A stretch of DNA of 64,000 nucleotides from Burkholderia ubonensis (GCF_001718695.1 NZ_CP013420.1:3204348-3268347); one strand, 5' to 3'. Shown: positions 44,601 through 54,139, numbered from the stretch's first letter. Numbers and translations: made by a program. Notes: generated by a model not told the origin, from the sequence alone.

Positions 44601-45691
44601 AGCAGGTCGAGTTCCACGGCGGCGACGGCACGCTGCGCGCGATCGGCCGCGTGCGGCTCGACGGCGAGGCGCCCGACCTGACCGCGAGCATCGTCGCGGA
44701 CAAGCTCGAGCTGTTCGCCGCGCCGGACCGCAAGCTGTCGCTGTCGGGCAAGGCGACCGTCGCGAACGACGGGCCGCGCGGCGCGCTGTCGATCGACGGC
44801 AAGTTCGTCGTCGATCACGCGCTGTTCGACCTGCCCGAGCAATCGGCGCCGCACCTGTCCGACGACGTCGTGATCGTCGGCCCCGAGGGCACGGTGCGCG
44901 GCGACGTGCAGACGGGTACCGCGGCGGCCAAGCCGCAGAAGGTCGAGAACAAGCCCGCGCCGTCGCTTGCACCGCGCGCGAACATCGACATCGGCCTCGG
45001 CAACGATTTCCGCTTCAAGGGGCACGGCGCGGATCTCGGCCTGCGCGGCACGATCACGGTGATGAGCGCGCCGGGCGTGCCGCTGCGCGCGGTCGGCAAC
45101 GTGCGCGTGACCGAAGGCTCGACCTACACGTCGTTCGGCCGCAAGCTCGCGATCGAGAACGGCTTCTTCACGTTCAACGGCCCCGTGTCGAACCCCGGCG
45201 TGAACATCCTCGCGATGCGGCGCAATCAGGAGGTCGAGGCCGGCGTGCAGGTGACCGGCACGATCCAGTCGCTGACGGTCAAGCTGGTGTCGGAGCCGAA
45301 CGTCACCGACAACGAGAAGCTGTCGTGGCTGCTGTTCGGGCACGGCACCGACCAGGGCAACAATGTCGGCCAGCAGGGCACGATGACGGCCGCGCTCGCG
45401 CTGCTCGGCAGCGTGACGGGCAAGCGGGTCGCGCAGACCTTCGGCCTCGACGAATTCTCGATCGGCCGCAGCGACGTCGGCCTGACCGATCCGCAGGTGA
45501 TCCAGGTGTCGAAGGCGATCAACGAGCGCTTCGTGCTCGGCTTCGAGCAGGGCTTGCAGTCGGCCAGCAACGCGTTCAAGGCGACCATCAACCTGACGCG
45601 CTTCTGGTCGGTGTCCGCGTACGGCGGCACGTTCCAGGGCGTCGATCTGAACTACACGCGGCGCTTCGACCGCTGGTTCAGCCAGCGCTGA
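41660..45691 (+). CDS. tamB: Translocation/assembly module protein TamB
   Basis: A 1343-residue AsmA/TamB-type protein: a short cytoplasmic N-terminus, one membrane helix (VAWTLAGVVLLVVLVAGLAL, residues about 34-53), a very long beta-rich groove region, and the C-terminal DUF490 domain with ANIDIGLGNDFRFKGHGADL. It spans the periplasm and with TamA moves proteins or lipids to the outer membrane. It is the largest gene in the window. Confidence 0.94.
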   Translation: MTKDAHDTPPPHDPDSPERAPEDAPRRSRLVRGVAWTLAGVVLLVVLVAGLALAAATTERGTRFAWDAAVRVLGGRLAGTLEGGALATGVRVKSFAWTSPDGTGTEVRIDRLDGRWALTRAPLRVTVDYLRAGTIDVRIVPGPPTPTVMPQDLRLPLQLRIVDLRFDRLAIHEGGSMTQLDHLALSGRSDGRHHELALERLDTPYGALTARAKLDGVRPFALTGDATYAGKLADEPVDARARVSGSLEALVADVDASGLKLNGRAHVEAAPFGAVPLTRASLAFDHVNPQALAPGAPAADLAVRAELAPAPADSAHPHAFAVTGPVSIVNAKPGTLGDHLLPVVDAHASVRLDAHAQRIDGLALKLIRDGSVTGGGALALGKGRFDLKVANLDLNAFVAELRPMRLGGPVGVTLASGVQTVEFDLNDPKLALGARAKLALTPQQTVLTDARVTAAKGRIDLSGVFRHDAHSSYDAKATLADFDPLLLAAMRAPPAAAGKAARNVPKAAPAKRGETRVNGTLTASGAFAPQVSTKATFKLGDSLYDGVPLTGAGVVQLAGARLLPSSANLSIAGNRVDLRGSFGAPGDRLRFVVDAPQLDRLGFGVAGLVEAQGDLTGSFAHPNVTATYKAQGVVFGANRIGAAQGRADIRDGAHGALVFTADASNVALGSLQLKTLRANLDGTRAKHTLDASALGMADGRVIDLTVAANGGVVESRDGMRWDGAVTRLANRGTPAFALQTPLAVSAGAGRVTLGAAKLTLEGAAIDLKTFVFDHGLLRSVGTVSGASVARFLEVRQELTGERAPVRTDVVLDADWDFALGASATGHLQVRRRSGDVTVETARGIASLGLTDLSARANFVPGNRLNVVALAKANRVGTLDASVAVPFAPRDGMLAVADDGPLSGRIEADIPSLKATGNLFGPSYLLGGRAALKLTVAGTPAKPSVSGMLTGDELSATLVDQGVQLKDGIVRVKLAENLVEFQQVEFHGGDGTLRAIGRVRLDGEAPDLTASIVADKLELFAAPDRKLSLSGKATVANDGPRGALSIDGKFVVDHALFDLPEQSAPHLSDDVVIVGPEGTVRGDVQTGTAAAKPQKVENKPAPSLAPRANIDIGLGNDFRFKGHGADLGLRGTITVMSAPGVPLRAVGNVRVTEGSTYTSFGRKLAIENGFFTFNGPVSNPGVNILAMRRNQEVEAGVQVTGTIQSLTVKLVSEPNVTDNEKLSWLLFGHGTDQGNNVGQQGTMTAALALLGSVTGKRVAQTFGLDEFSIGRSDVGLTDPQVIQVSKAINERFVLGFEQGLQSASNAFKATINLTRFWSVSAYGGTFQGVDLNYTRRFDRWFSQR

Positions 45692-45728
45692 CCGAGCCCA
45701 CGCACGCACGGCCCGTGGCGCGACCATG

Positions 45729-45763
45729 AAAAAAGCCCCGCACGTCATCGTGCGGGGCTTTTT
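45729..45763. terminator. Bidirectional terminator between tamB and metG
   Basis: AAAAAGCCCCGCACG and CGTGCGGGGCTTTTT form a perfect stem with a TCAT loop and flanking A and T runs, serving both convergent genes. Confidence 0.93.
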
Positions 45764-45788
45764 CGTTGTGGCGGGTGCGGCGGGCCGC

Positions 45789-47954
45789 TTACTTCACGCG
45801 CATGCCGGGCTTCGCGCCGCTGTGCGGCTCGAGGATGTAGAGGCCCGGCTCGGCCTTCTCGTCGGCGGCCGACGCCGCGAGCACCATCCCTTCGGAGAGC
45901 CCGAACTTCATCTTGCGCGGCGCGAGGTTCGCGACCATCACCGTCAGCTTGCCGACGAGCTGCTCCGGCTGATACGCCGACTTGATGCCCGAGAACACGT
46001 TGCGGGTCTTTTCCTCGCCGACGTCGAGCGTGAGCTGCAGCAGCTTGTCCGAGCCTTCGACGGCCTGGCACGCGACGATCTTCGCGATGCGCAGATCGAT
46101 CTTCGCGAAGTCGTCGATCGAGATCGGGCCGTCGTTCGCGGCGTTCGCGGCGGCGGCCTTCGCGTTCGCCTTGGCCGGCTTCGCGTCCTTCGCGGCGGCG
46201 GCGCCGGTCGCGCCCGAAGCGGCCGCCGCAGCAGCGCCGTCGGCCTGCAGCGAACCGCGGTTCGCGGCGAGCAGCGCGTCGATCTGCTTCGCGTCGACGC
46301 GCGTCATCAGATGCTGGTACGCGTTGATCGGCTGCGCGGACGACAGCGGCTTCGCGGCATCGGCCCATGCGAGCGGCGCGATCCCGAAGAACGCCTCGAC
46401 GGCCTGCGCGACGCGCGGCATCACCGGCTTCAGCGCGAGCGACAGCAGGCGGAACGCCTCGAGGCTCACGCTGCAGGTCTCGTGCAGCGCGACCGCGTTG
46501 GCCGGGTCCTTCGCGAGCTCCCACGGCTTCGCGCCGTCGACGTACGCGTTGACTTCGTCGGCGAGCTCCATCGTCTGGCGCAGCGCGCGGCTGTATTCGC
46601 GGGCTTCGTAGTGCGCGGCGATCGAGCCGATCGCGCTGCGCAGCTTCGCGACGAGCGGATGATTCATCGCGCTGTCCTGCACGCGGCCGTCGAAGCGCTT
46701 GATCAGGAAGCCGGCCGCGCGGCTCGCGATGTTCACGTACTTGCCGACCAGATCGCTGTTCACGCGCGCCTGGAAGTCGTCGAGGTTCAGGTCGATGTCT
46801 TCCATCGTCGCGTTCAGCTTCGCGGCGAAGTAGTAGCGCAGCCACTCGGGGTTCAGGCCCGTGTCGATGTAGCTCTGCGCGGTGATGAACGTGCCGCGCG
46901 ACTTCGACATCTTCGCGCCGTCGACGGTCAGGAAGCCGTGCGCGAACACGTTGGTCGGCGTGCGGTGGCCCGAAAATTCGAGCATCGCCGGCCAGAACAG
47001 CGTGTGGAAATACAGGATGTCCTTGCCGATGAAGTGATACTGCTCGGCCGTCGCGCCCGGGCGGACCCACGCGTCGAAGTCGATGCCCTTGCGCTCGCAC
47101 AGGTTCTTGAAGCTCGCGTAGTAGCCGACCGGCGCGTCGAGCCACACGTAGAAATACTTGCCCGGCGCGCCGGGGATTTCGAAGCCGAAGTAGGGCGCGT
47201 CGCGCGAGATGTCCCAGTCGGCGAGCTTCGCTTCGCCGGCGTCGCCGAGCCATTCGCGCATCTTGTTGGTCGCTTCGGGCTGCGCGAGGCCGCTGACCCA
47301 GTCGCGCAGGAACGACTCGCAGCGCGGGTCGGACAGGCGGAAGAAGTGGTGCGTCGACGTCTTGCGCACCGGCGTCGCGCCGGACACGACCGAGTACGGG
47401 TTCAGCAGGTCGGTGGGCAGGTAGGTCGAGCCGCATACTTCGCAGCTGTCGCCGTACTGGTCCTTCGCGTGGCACTTCGGGCATTCGCCCTTGATGAAGC
47501 GGTCCGGCAGGAACATTTCCTTGACCGGGTCGTACGCCTGCTCGATCTCGCGCTCGGCGATCAGGCCGTTTTCCTTCAGCGCGACGTAGATCTTCTCGCT
47601 GAGCACGCGGTTTTCGTCCGAATCGGTCGAATAGAAATTGTCGAACGACACGCCGAAGCTGTCGAAGTCGCGCTTGTGCTCGGCCCACACGCGGTCGATC
47701 AGCTGCTTCGGCGTGAGGCCTTCCATCTCGGCGCGCAGCATGATCGGCGTGCCGTGCGTATCGTCGGCGCCGATGTAGTAGACCTCGTGCCCGTGCATTC
47801 GCAGCGTCCGCACCCAGATGTCGGTCTGGATGTACTCGACCAGATGGCCGATGTGGATCTGGCCGTTGGCATAGGGAAGGGCGGACGTAACGAGGATCTG
47901 GCGGCTGCCTTGCGGCGCCGCGGCCTGCACGGAAGCGAGGTCGGTTGCGGACAT
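45789..47954 (-). CDS. metG: Methionyl-tRNA synthetase
   Basis: A 721-residue MetRS: HIGH-type motif [17 protein letters not shown], zinc knuckle [18 protein letters not shown], and [11 protein letters not shown] (KMSKS). The C-terminus has a Trbp111/EMAP-like tRNA-binding domain ([20 protein letters not shown]) that gives dimerisation. An Ala-rich linker of about 45 residues joins the last two domains. It is convergent with tamB. Confidence 0.96.
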   Translation of the reverse strand: MSATDLASVQAAAPQGSRQILVTSALPYANGQIHIGHLVEYIQTDIWVRTLRMHGHEVYYIGADDTHGTPIMLRAEMEGLTPKQLIDRVWAEHKRDFDSFGVSFDNFYSTDSDENRVLSEKIYVALKENGLIAEREIEQAYDPVKEMFLPDRFIKGECPKCHAKDQYGDSCEVCGSTYLPTDLLNPYSVVSGATPVRKTSTHHFFRLSDPRCESFLRDWVSGLAQPEATNKMREWLGDAGEAKLADWDISRDAPYFGFEIPGAPGKYFYVWLDAPVGYYASFKNLCERKGIDFDAWVRPGATAEQYHFIGKDILYFHTLFWPAMLEFSGHRTPTNVFAHGFLTVDGAKMSKSRGTFITAQSYIDTGLNPEWLRYYFAAKLNATMEDIDLNLDDFQARVNSDLVGKYVNIASRAAGFLIKRFDGRVQDSAMNHPLVAKLRSAIGSIAAHYEAREYSRALRQTMELADEVNAYVDGAKPWELAKDPANAVALHETCSVSLEAFRLLSLALKPVMPRVAQAVEAFFGIAPLAWADAAKPLSSAQPINAYQHLMTRVDAKQIDALLAANRGSLQADGAAAAAASGATGAAAAKDAKPAKANAKAAAANAANDGPISIDDFAKIDLRIAKIVACQAVEGSDKLLQLTLDVGEEKTRNVFSGIKSAYQPEQLVGKLTVMVANLAPRKMKFGLSEGMVLAASAADEKAEPGLYILEPHSGAKPGMRVK

Positions 47955-48328
47955 AGGGTCTGTAGAAGGAACGGCTAAACGACGGAAACTGCGATTCTAG
48001 CAGGGGCGCGGGTCGCCCAGTCGGGCCGGGGCGGTGCGAGGGCGGGCGCGGCGTGCGGCGCCCATGAAGTGCGTGCCCGGCGCTGCGATGCTGCGCCGCA
48101 GCACGAAAATTCCGGGCAAAAAAAACCGGGGCGGATACGGCCCCGGAGCAACAACGACAAGAGGAGAATGGTGACGCGCCGGCTGCGCCAGCCGCGTACC
48201 GTAAAGACAGACCGCGGGTCGCGACAGAAGTTCGAAATTTTTTTCGATTTGTTACGGAGCCCGCGCCAAGCCTTGTGGCACGCGGCCGCGCGCCGAATGC
48301 GCGGCCTCGTCTCCGGTCGTCGTGCCGC
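47955..48328. other. 374-base gap between metG and an OmpA-like gene
   Basis: It contains the metG leader, an imperfect GCTGCG hairpin near 48090, and the OmpA-gene terminator at 48118-48146. A short open frame after GAGGAGA at 48163 reads an Arg-rich sequence with no resemblance to anything I know. Confidence 0.55.
48118..48146 (-). terminator. Terminator after the OmpA-like lipoprotein gene
   Basis: On the minus strand CCGGGGC/GCCCCGG form a 7-bp stem with a 7-base loop followed by eight T. Confidence 0.85.
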
Positions 48329-48970
48329 TTACTGCTGCGCTGCGCGCAGGTAGATTTCGACGCGGCGGTTCTGCGCGCGGCCGGCTTCGGTCGCGTTGTC
48401 CGCGATCGGGTTCGACGCGCCCATGCCCTGCGCCGACAGGCGGCCGCCGGCGACGCCGCGCTGCACGAGCGCATTGACGACGCTCTGCGCGCGGTTCTGC
48501 GACAGCGTCTGGTTCAGCTGTGCCGAGCCCGTGCTGTCCGTGTAGCCGACGATCGAGGCCGTCACTTGCGGGTTCTGGTTCAGCGTCGTCGCCAGATCGT
48601 TCAGCAGCGGCGTGAATGCCGGCGTGATCGCGTACTGGTTGGTGGCGAACGTCACCGAGCTCGGCACGTTCAGCTTCAGCGAGCCGTCCGGCTGCTCGGT
48701 CACCTGCGTGCCCGTCTTCGCTGCCGACGGCGCGAGCTTGTTCTTGATCGCCTGCCAGTTGTAACCCGTCACGCCGCCGACCAGCGCGCCGACGCCCGCG
48801 CCGATCGCCGCGCCCTTGCCGCCGCCGGCCAGCGCGCCGATGCCCGCGCCCAGCGCCGCGCCCGTGCCGGTGCCGACGGCCGTGTTGTTGCCTTGCTGCG
48901 TGGCGCAGCCGGCGAGCAGTGCGCCGGCGAGTGCGAAGACGGACAGGCGAGTCGCGATTTTCATGTTCAT
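48329..48970 (-). CDS. OmpA-family lipoprotein with glycine-zipper segment
   Basis: A 213-residue outer-membrane lipoprotein. The signal ends in a lipobox LLAGC, followed by a glycine-zipper stretch (GAALGAGIGALAGGGKGAAI) and a C-terminal OmpA peptidoglycan-binding domain (IVGYTDSTGSAQLNQTLSQN, then NRRVEIYLR). It probably anchors the envelope to the cell wall. The ATG at 48970 has GAGGA 8 bases upstream; a second ATG two codons later is possible. Confidence 0.9.
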   Translation of the reverse strand: MNMKIATRLSVFALAGALLAGCATQQGNNTAVGTGTGAALGAGIGALAGGGKGAAIGAGVGALVGGVTGYNWQAIKNKLAPSAAKTGTQVTEQPDGSLKLNVPSSVTFATNQYAITPAFTPLLNDLATTLNQNPQVTASIVGYTDSTGSAQLNQTLSQNRAQSVVNALVQRGVAGGRLSAQGMGASNPIADNATEAGRAQNRRVEIYLRAAQQ

Positions 48971-49321
48971 CTTGGATTCCTCTGTTGGTTGAACGAGTCG
49001 ACAACGACGACAAACATCAGGTGCGGCTCCGTGCACGGACGCCCCGAAAACGGCGGGCAGGCCCGTGTAGACGGTTGCCGCGAAGGCGGCTGCATGCCCT
49101 GTTCGCCAGCGGGGCTGTTCGTACAGGGCGACGCATCAGCCTCTACAATATAGGCGGTTCGCGGCCGATTTGGCCCCATAGCATACCGCACGCGAAGATT
49201 GCGCCGTCGTGCGCATTCGCGCAATGGCGTGCAACAGATTCTTTCACTTTTCCTGATTTTTGCTGCGTAATTTGATCTTTTTTGACGATTGCGCGTGGAA
49301 AAACGATTTCACGGAGTTTCG
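48971..49321. promoter_or_regulatory. 351-base divergent region between the OmpA-like gene and apbC
   Basis: No gene is seen. It holds the promoters of both neighbours. A TACAAT-like -10 (TCTACAATATAG, about 49142-49153) sits in the middle, and an AT-rich leader with ATTTGATCTTTTTTGACG lies just before apbC. Exact starts cannot be fixed. Confidence 0.45.
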
Positions 49322-50413
49322 ATGAGCATTGACCGGGCACAAGTCGACGCCGCGCTGGCGGCTGTCGTCGACCCCAACACCGGCCGTCCGTATGCGGCCA
49401 ACAAGGGCGTGCGCAACGTCGCGATCGATGGCGACGTCGTGGCGGTCGACGTGGTGCTCGGCTATCCGGCGCGCAGCCAGCACGATGACGTGCGCGCGCG
49501 CATCGCGGCGGCCCTCCAGGCCGTGCCGGGCGTGCGCGACGCACGTGTCGCCGTGTCGCAGGAGATCGTCGCGCACACGGTGCAGCGCGGCGTGAAGCTG
49601 CTGCCGAACGTGAAGAACATCGTCGCGGTCGCGTCGGGCAAGGGCGGCGTCGGCAAGAGCACGACGGCCGTGAACCTGGCGCTCGCGCTCGCCGCCGAAG
49701 GCGCGTCGGTCGGCATTCTCGACGCCGACATCTACGGCCCGTCGCTGCCGACGATGCTCGGCATCCACGGCCAGCGCCCCGAGTCGCCGGACAACCAGTC
49801 GATGAACCCGCTGGTCGGCCACGGGCTGCAGGCGAACTCGATCGGCTTTCTGATCGACGAGGACAATCCGATGGTGTGGCGCGGCCCGATGGCGACGTCG
49901 GCGCTCGAGCAGCTGCTGCGGCAGACCAACTGGCGCGAGCTCGACTACCTGATCGTCGACATGCCGCCGGGCACCGGCGACATCCAGCTCACGCTCGCGC
50001 AGCGCGTGCCGGTGACGGGCGCGGTGATCGTGACGACGCCGCAGGACATCGCGCTGCTCGACGCGAAGAAGGGGCTGAAGATGTTCGAGAAGGTCGGCAT
50101 TCCGATCCTCGGCATCGTCGAGAACATGAGCATCCACGTCTGCTCGAACTGCGGGCACGAGGAGCACATCTTCGGCGCGGGCGGCGCCGAGCGGATGGCG
50201 AAGGACTACGACGTCGACGTGCTCGGCAGCCTGCCGCTCGACATCGCGATCCGCGAGCGCGCCGACAGCGGCACGCCGACGGTCGTGGCCGACCCGGACG
50301 GCGCGCTGGCGCGGCGCTATCGCGACATCGCGCGCGGCGTCGCGCTGGCGATCGCGGAACGGGCGCGCGACATGACGTCGAAGTTCCCGTCGATCGTTGT
50401 TCAGAATACTTAA
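49322..50413 (+). CDS. apbC: Iron-sulfur cluster carrier ATPase (Mrp/NBP35 family)
   Basis: A 363-residue Mrp protein: an N-terminal MIP18/DUF59-like domain (about residues 1-85), P-loop GKGGVGKST (near residue 106), and a CxxC (HVCSNCGHE) that binds a bridging [4Fe-4S] cluster between subunits. It loads Fe-S clusters on target proteins. The start at 49322 gives the usual MSIDRAQV N-terminus; an upstream alternative adds 11 residues. Confidence 0.93.
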   Translation: MSIDRAQVDAALAAVVDPNTGRPYAANKGVRNVAIDGDVVAVDVVLGYPARSQHDDVRARIAAALQAVPGVRDARVAVSQEIVAHTVQRGVKLLPNVKNIVAVASGKGGVGKSTTAVNLALALAAEGASVGILDADIYGPSLPTMLGIHGQRPESPDNQSMNPLVGHGLQANSIGFLIDEDNPMVWRGPMATSALEQLLRQTNWRELDYLIVDMPPGTGDIQLTLAQRVPVTGAVIVTTPQDIALLDAKKGLKMFEKVGIPILGIVENMSIHVCSNCGHEEHIFGAGGAERMAKDYDVDVLGSLPLDIAIRERADSGTPTVVADPDGALARRYRDIARGVALAIAERARDMTSKFPSIVVQNT

Positions 50414-50547
50414 AGCCCTTGCGGGGCGGGCCTGCACGCTGTTTACGGCGCCGCGAGGCGCGGTATCATGGCGACTTTTCCCGGGTCCCTTTACCCGCCC
50501 GGTATGGCCGCCGTGTGATAACGGCTGCCAGCCGGCATGAGGATCGA

Positions 50548-51084
50548 ATGAACCAACGACACCACGGCGCGCGCGTCGGCCGCGCGCGGCGCGCGCTGCT
50601 GACCGCCGCCGCGCTGGGCCTGCTGGCCGGCTGTACCTCCTTTTCCTCGACGCACGAGAAGCGCGCCGACGCCCAGTTGCAGCCGACCGTCGGCTCGCAG
50701 GCGCGCGGCGCGGTCACGTTCGTCGAGCGCCCGGACGGCGTCCAGGTCACTTACAACCTGGTCGGGCTGCCGCCGAACACCGATCACGCGCTGCAGGTGC
50801 ACGAACGCGGCGACTGCAACGCCGGCGACGGCTCGAGCGCCGGCCAGGTGTTCGCGCCGGCCGCCGACCGGCTGCGCGCCGGCGCGCGCGTCGCCGGCGA
50901 TCTCGGCAACATCCACGCGGACGCGAACGGCGTCGCCGCCGGCTTCATCGTCGCGCCCGATCTGGCCCTCGACGGCGTGCGCTCCGCGCTGAACCGCGCG
51001 GCGCTGGTCTACCGCGACCCGAGCGATCCGGCGTTCGCGCAGCACGGCGCGGGGCCCGCGCTGGCCTGCGGCGTGATCCGTTGA
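50548..51084 (+). CDS. SodC-like lipoprotein lacking most Cu/Zn ligands
   Basis: A 178-residue lipoprotein (lipobox LLAGC, Cys29) with a Cu/Zn superoxide dismutase-like fold: VHERGDCNAGDGSSAG, VAGDLGNIHADANGVAAG and ACGVIR match the SodC framework. The disulfide Cys (C90, C174) and the Asp after the Zn site (D118) remain, as does one Cu His (H85). The other expected ligands are changed: Gln83, Val101, Val115 and Tyr155 occupy positions that are normally His. Catalysis is therefore unlikely and a structural or binding role is inferred. It lies between apbC and dcd. Confidence 0.8.
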   Translation: MNQRHHGARVGRARRALLTAAALGLLAGCTSFSSTHEKRADAQLQPTVGSQARGAVTFVERPDGVQVTYNLVGLPPNTDHALQVHERGDCNAGDGSSAGQVFAPAADRLRAGARVAGDLGNIHADANGVAAGFIVAPDLALDGVRSALNRAALVYRDPSDPAFAQHGAGPALACGVIR

Positions 51085-51134
51085 GCGCCGCCGCGTACAC
51101 GCGGCGATCATCGCGTAAAATGTCGGGTTTTCCC

Positions 51135-51158
51135 GGCTGCCGCGTCGACGCGGCAGCC
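51135..51158. other. Perfect 24-base palindrome upstream of dcd
   Basis: A fully self-complementary GC-rich palindrome (12-base halves, GGCTGCCGCGTC and its mirror) lies 42 bases before the dcd ATG and 51 bases after the SodC-like gene. It could be a terminator stem, a leader hairpin or a protein site. No T-run follows. Confidence 0.6.
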
Positions 51159-51199
51159 GCCGTCTGTCACCGTCACGCACCGTTTCCTGGCGCCCCGTT

Positions 51200-51769
51200 A
51201 TGAGCATCAAGTCCGACAAGTGGATTCGGCGCATGGCCGAAGAACACAAGATGATCGAGCCGTTCGTGCCCGATCAGGTTCGCGCGTCCGAGGACGGCCG
51301 CAGGATCGTCAGCTACGGCACGTCGAGCTACGGCTACGACATCCGCTGCGCGGACGAATTCAAGATCTTCACGAACATCAACTCGACGATCGTCGATCCG
51401 AAGAACTTCGACGAAGGTTCGTTTGTCGATTTCAAGGGCGACGTGTGCATCATCCCGCCGAACTCGTTCGCGCTGGCCCGCACCGTCGAATATTTCCGCA
51501 TTCCGCGCACCGTGCTGACGGTCTGCCTCGGCAAGTCGACCTACGCGCGCTGCGGGATCATCGTCAACGTGACGCCGTTCGAGCCCGAATGGGAAGGCTA
51601 CGTCACGCTGGAATTCTCGAACACCACGCCGTTGCCCGCGAAGATCTACGCGAACGAAGGCGTCGCCCAGGTGCTCTTCTTCGAGAGCGACGAGGTGTGC
51701 GACGTGTCGTACGCGGATCGCGGCGGCAAGTATCAAGGGCAACGGGGTGTCACGCTGCCGAAAACCTGA
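51200..51769 (+). CDS. dcd: dCTP deaminase
   Basis: A 189-residue dCTP deaminase. The trimeric dUTPase-like fold shows in [15 protein letters not shown], and the catalytic region is [20 protein letters not shown] with the conserved Glu in [11 protein letters not shown]. It converts dCTP to dUTP for thymidylate synthesis. The ribosome binding site is weak; the leader contains a perfect palindrome. Confidence 0.95.
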
Positions 51770-51857
51770 TCTGGTTGCATATCAGCCATACACCGACCGG
51801 TTATCAGGTGACCGCTGCGCGTGACGCGCCGCGGTCGTTCTTTTTGGAGATTCGCCC

Positions 51858-54137
51858 ATGAAGTTTCGTTTCCCCGTCGTGATCATCGACGAAGATTTCC
51901 GCTCCGAGAACATCTCGGGCTCCGGCATCCGGGCACTGGCCGAAGCGATCGAGAAGGAGGGCGTCGAAGTCCTCGGCCTCACGAGCTACGGCGATCTGAC
52001 GTCGTTCGCGCAGCAGTCGAGCCGCGCGTCGTGCTTCATCCTGTCGATCGACGACGACGAACTCATGCTCGGCGAAACCGGCCCGGACGGCGAGCTGCCC
52101 GAACTGGCCACCGCGATCATCGAGCTGCGCGCGTTCGTCAGCGAAGTGCGCCGCCGCAACGCGGACATCCCGATCTTCCTGTACGGCGAGACGCGCACGT
52201 CGCGCCACCTGCCGAACGACATCCTGCGCGAGCTGCACGGCTTCATCCACATGTTCGAGGACACGCCGGAGTTCGTCGCGCGCCACATCATCCGCGAGGC
52301 GAAGGTCTATCTCGACTCGCTCGCGCCGCCGTTCTTCAAGGAGCTCGTCAAGTACGCGGACGAAGGCTCGTACTCGTGGCACTGCCCGGGCCACTCGGGC
52401 GGCGTCGCGTTCCTGAAGAACCCGCTCGGCCAGATGTTCCACCAGTTCTTCGGCGAGAACATGCTGCGCGCGGACGTCTGCAACGCGGTCGACGAACTCG
52501 GCCAGCTGCTCGACCACACGGGCCCGGTGGCCGCGTCCGAGCGCAACGCGGCGCGCATCTTCAGCGCCGATCACCTGTTCTTCGTGACCAACGGCACGTC
52601 GACGTCGAACAAGATCGTCTGGCACGCGACGGTAGCTCCTGGCGACATCGTGCTCGTCGACCGCAACTGCCACAAGTCGATCCTGCACGCGATCACGATG
52701 ACGGGCGCGATTCCGGTGTTCCTCACGCCGACGCGCAACCACTTCGGCATCATCGGCCCGATCCCGCGCGACGAGTTCAAGCCGGAGAACATCCGCAAGA
52801 AGATCGAGGCGAACCCGTTCGCGCGCGAGGCGCTGCGCCAGAACCCGGAGATGAAGCCGCGGATCCTGACGATCACGCAGAGCACGTACGACGGCGTCGT
52901 CTACAACGTCGAGATGATCAAGGACCTGCTCGGCGACCTGCTCGACACGCTGCACTTCGACGAAGCGTGGCTGCCGCATGCGACGTTCCACGACTTCTAC
53001 CGCGACATGCATGCGATCGGCGACGGCCGGCCGCGCACCGGCGCGCTCGTGTTCGCGACGCACTCGACCCACAAGCTGCTCGCCGGCATCTCGCAGGCGT
53101 CGCAGATCGTCGTGCAGGATTCGGAGAACCGCACGTTCGACAAGCACCGCTTCAACGAGGCGTACCTGATGCACACGTCGACGAGCCCGCAGTACGCGAT
53201 CATCGCGTCGTGCGACGTCGCGGCCGCGATGATGGAGCCGCCGGGCGGCACCGCGCTCGTCGAGGAGTCGATCGCCGAGGCGATCGACTTCCGCCGCGCG
53301 ATGCGCAAGGTCGACGCCGAGTACGGCGACGACTGGTTCTTCAGCGTATGGGGCCCGGAGGACCTGTCTGAGGAAGGCATCGGCTCGCGCGAAGACTGGA
53401 TGCTGAAGCCGAACGACCGCTGGCACGGCTTCGGCCCGCTCGCGGAAGGCTTCAACATGCTCGACCCGATCAAGGCGACGATCATCACGCCGGGGCTCGA
53501 CGTGGACGGCGAATTCGGCGAGACCGGCATCCCGGCCGCGATCGTCACGAAGTACCTCGCCGAGCACGGGATCATCGTCGAGAAGACGGGCCTGTACTCG
53601 TTCTTCATCATGTTCACGATCGGCATCACGAAGGGCCGCTGGAACTCGATGGTGACCGAGCTGCAGCAGTTCAAGGACGACTACGACAACAACCAGCCGC
53701 TGTGGCGCGTGCTGCCGGAATTCGTCGCGCAGCATCCGCGCTACGAGCGCGTCGGCCTGCGCGACCTGTGCACGCAGATCCACGACGTCTACCGCGCGAA
53801 CGACATCGCGCGCCTGACGACCGAGATGTACCTGTCGGACATGGAGCCGGCGATGAAGCCGTCGGACGCGTTCGCGAAGCTCGCGCACCGCAAGATCGAC
53901 CGCGTGCCGCTCGACGAGCTCGAAGGCCGCGTGACGAGCATCCTGCTGACGCCGTACCCGCCGGGCATTCCGCTGCTGATCCCGGGCGAACGCTTCAACA
54001 AGACGATCGTCAACTACCTGCGGTTCGCGCGCGATTTCAACGAGCGCTTCCCGGGCTTCCACACCGACATCCACGGCCTCGTCGCGGAAGAGGTGAACGG
54101 GCGCGTCGAGTACTTCGTCGACTGCGTGCGCGATTGA
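51858..54137 (+). CDS. Biodegradative-type Arg/Lys/Orn decarboxylase
   Basis: A 759-residue fold-I PLP decarboxylase: an N-terminal wing (response-regulator-like) domain of about 130 residues, a PLP core with TNGTSTSNKIVWH and the Schiff-base Lys in FATHSTHKLLAG, and a C-terminal domain with PYPPGIPLLIPGE. Length matches AdiA/LdcC/SpeC-type enzymes. Which amino acid is used cannot be told from sequence by eye; annotations of related genes often say arginine. GGAGA lies 8 bases before the ATG. Confidence 0.92.
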   Translation: MKFRFPVVIIDEDFRSENISGSGIRALAEAIEKEGVEVLGLTSYGDLTSFAQQSSRASCFILSIDDDELMLGETGPDGELPELATAIIELRAFVSEVRRRNADIPIFLYGETRTSRHLPNDILRELHGFIHMFEDTPEFVARHIIREAKVYLDSLAPPFFKELVKYADEGSYSWHCPGHSGGVAFLKNPLGQMFHQFFGENMLRADVCNAVDELGQLLDHTGPVAASERNAARIFSADHLFFVTNGTSTSNKIVWHATVAPGDIVLVDRNCHKSILHAITMTGAIPVFLTPTRNHFGIIGPIPRDEFKPENIRKKIEANPFAREALRQNPEMKPRILTITQSTYDGVVYNVEMIKDLLGDLLDTLHFDEAWLPHATFHDFYRDMHAIGDGRPRTGALVFATHSTHKLLAGISQASQIVVQDSENRTFDKHRFNEAYLMHTSTSPQYAIIASCDVAAAMMEPPGGTALVEESIAEAIDFRRAMRKVDAEYGDDWFFSVWGPEDLSEEGIGSREDWMLKPNDRWHGFGPLAEGFNMLDPIKATIITPGLDVDGEFGETGIPAAIVTKYLAEHGIIVEKTGLYSFFIMFTIGITKGRWNSMVTELQQFKDDYDNNQPLWRVLPEFVAQHPRYERVGLRDLCTQIHDVYRANDIARLTTEMYLSDMEPAMKPSDAFAKLAHRKIDRVPLDELEGRVTSILLTPYPPGIPLLIPGERFNKTIVNYLRFARDFNERFPGFHTDIHGLVAEEVNGRVEYFVDCVRD

Positions 54138-54139
54138 CG

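Noticed and set aside
41642..45748. A 1368-codon open frame opposite tamB
   Set aside because: It is a shadow of tamB in GC-rich DNA. The translation is Arg/Ala/Val/Asp-rich repeats with no domain and it covers a clear TamB protein.
48163..48353. A short open frame after GAGGAGA between metG and the OmpA-like gene
   Set aside because: It runs into the OmpA-like gene on the other strand, has no resemblance to known proteins and no upstream promoter I can support.
49115..49126. CTGT-N4-ACAG as a LexA box upstream of apbC
   Set aside because: LexA sites need CTGT-N8-ACAG; the spacing here is wrong.
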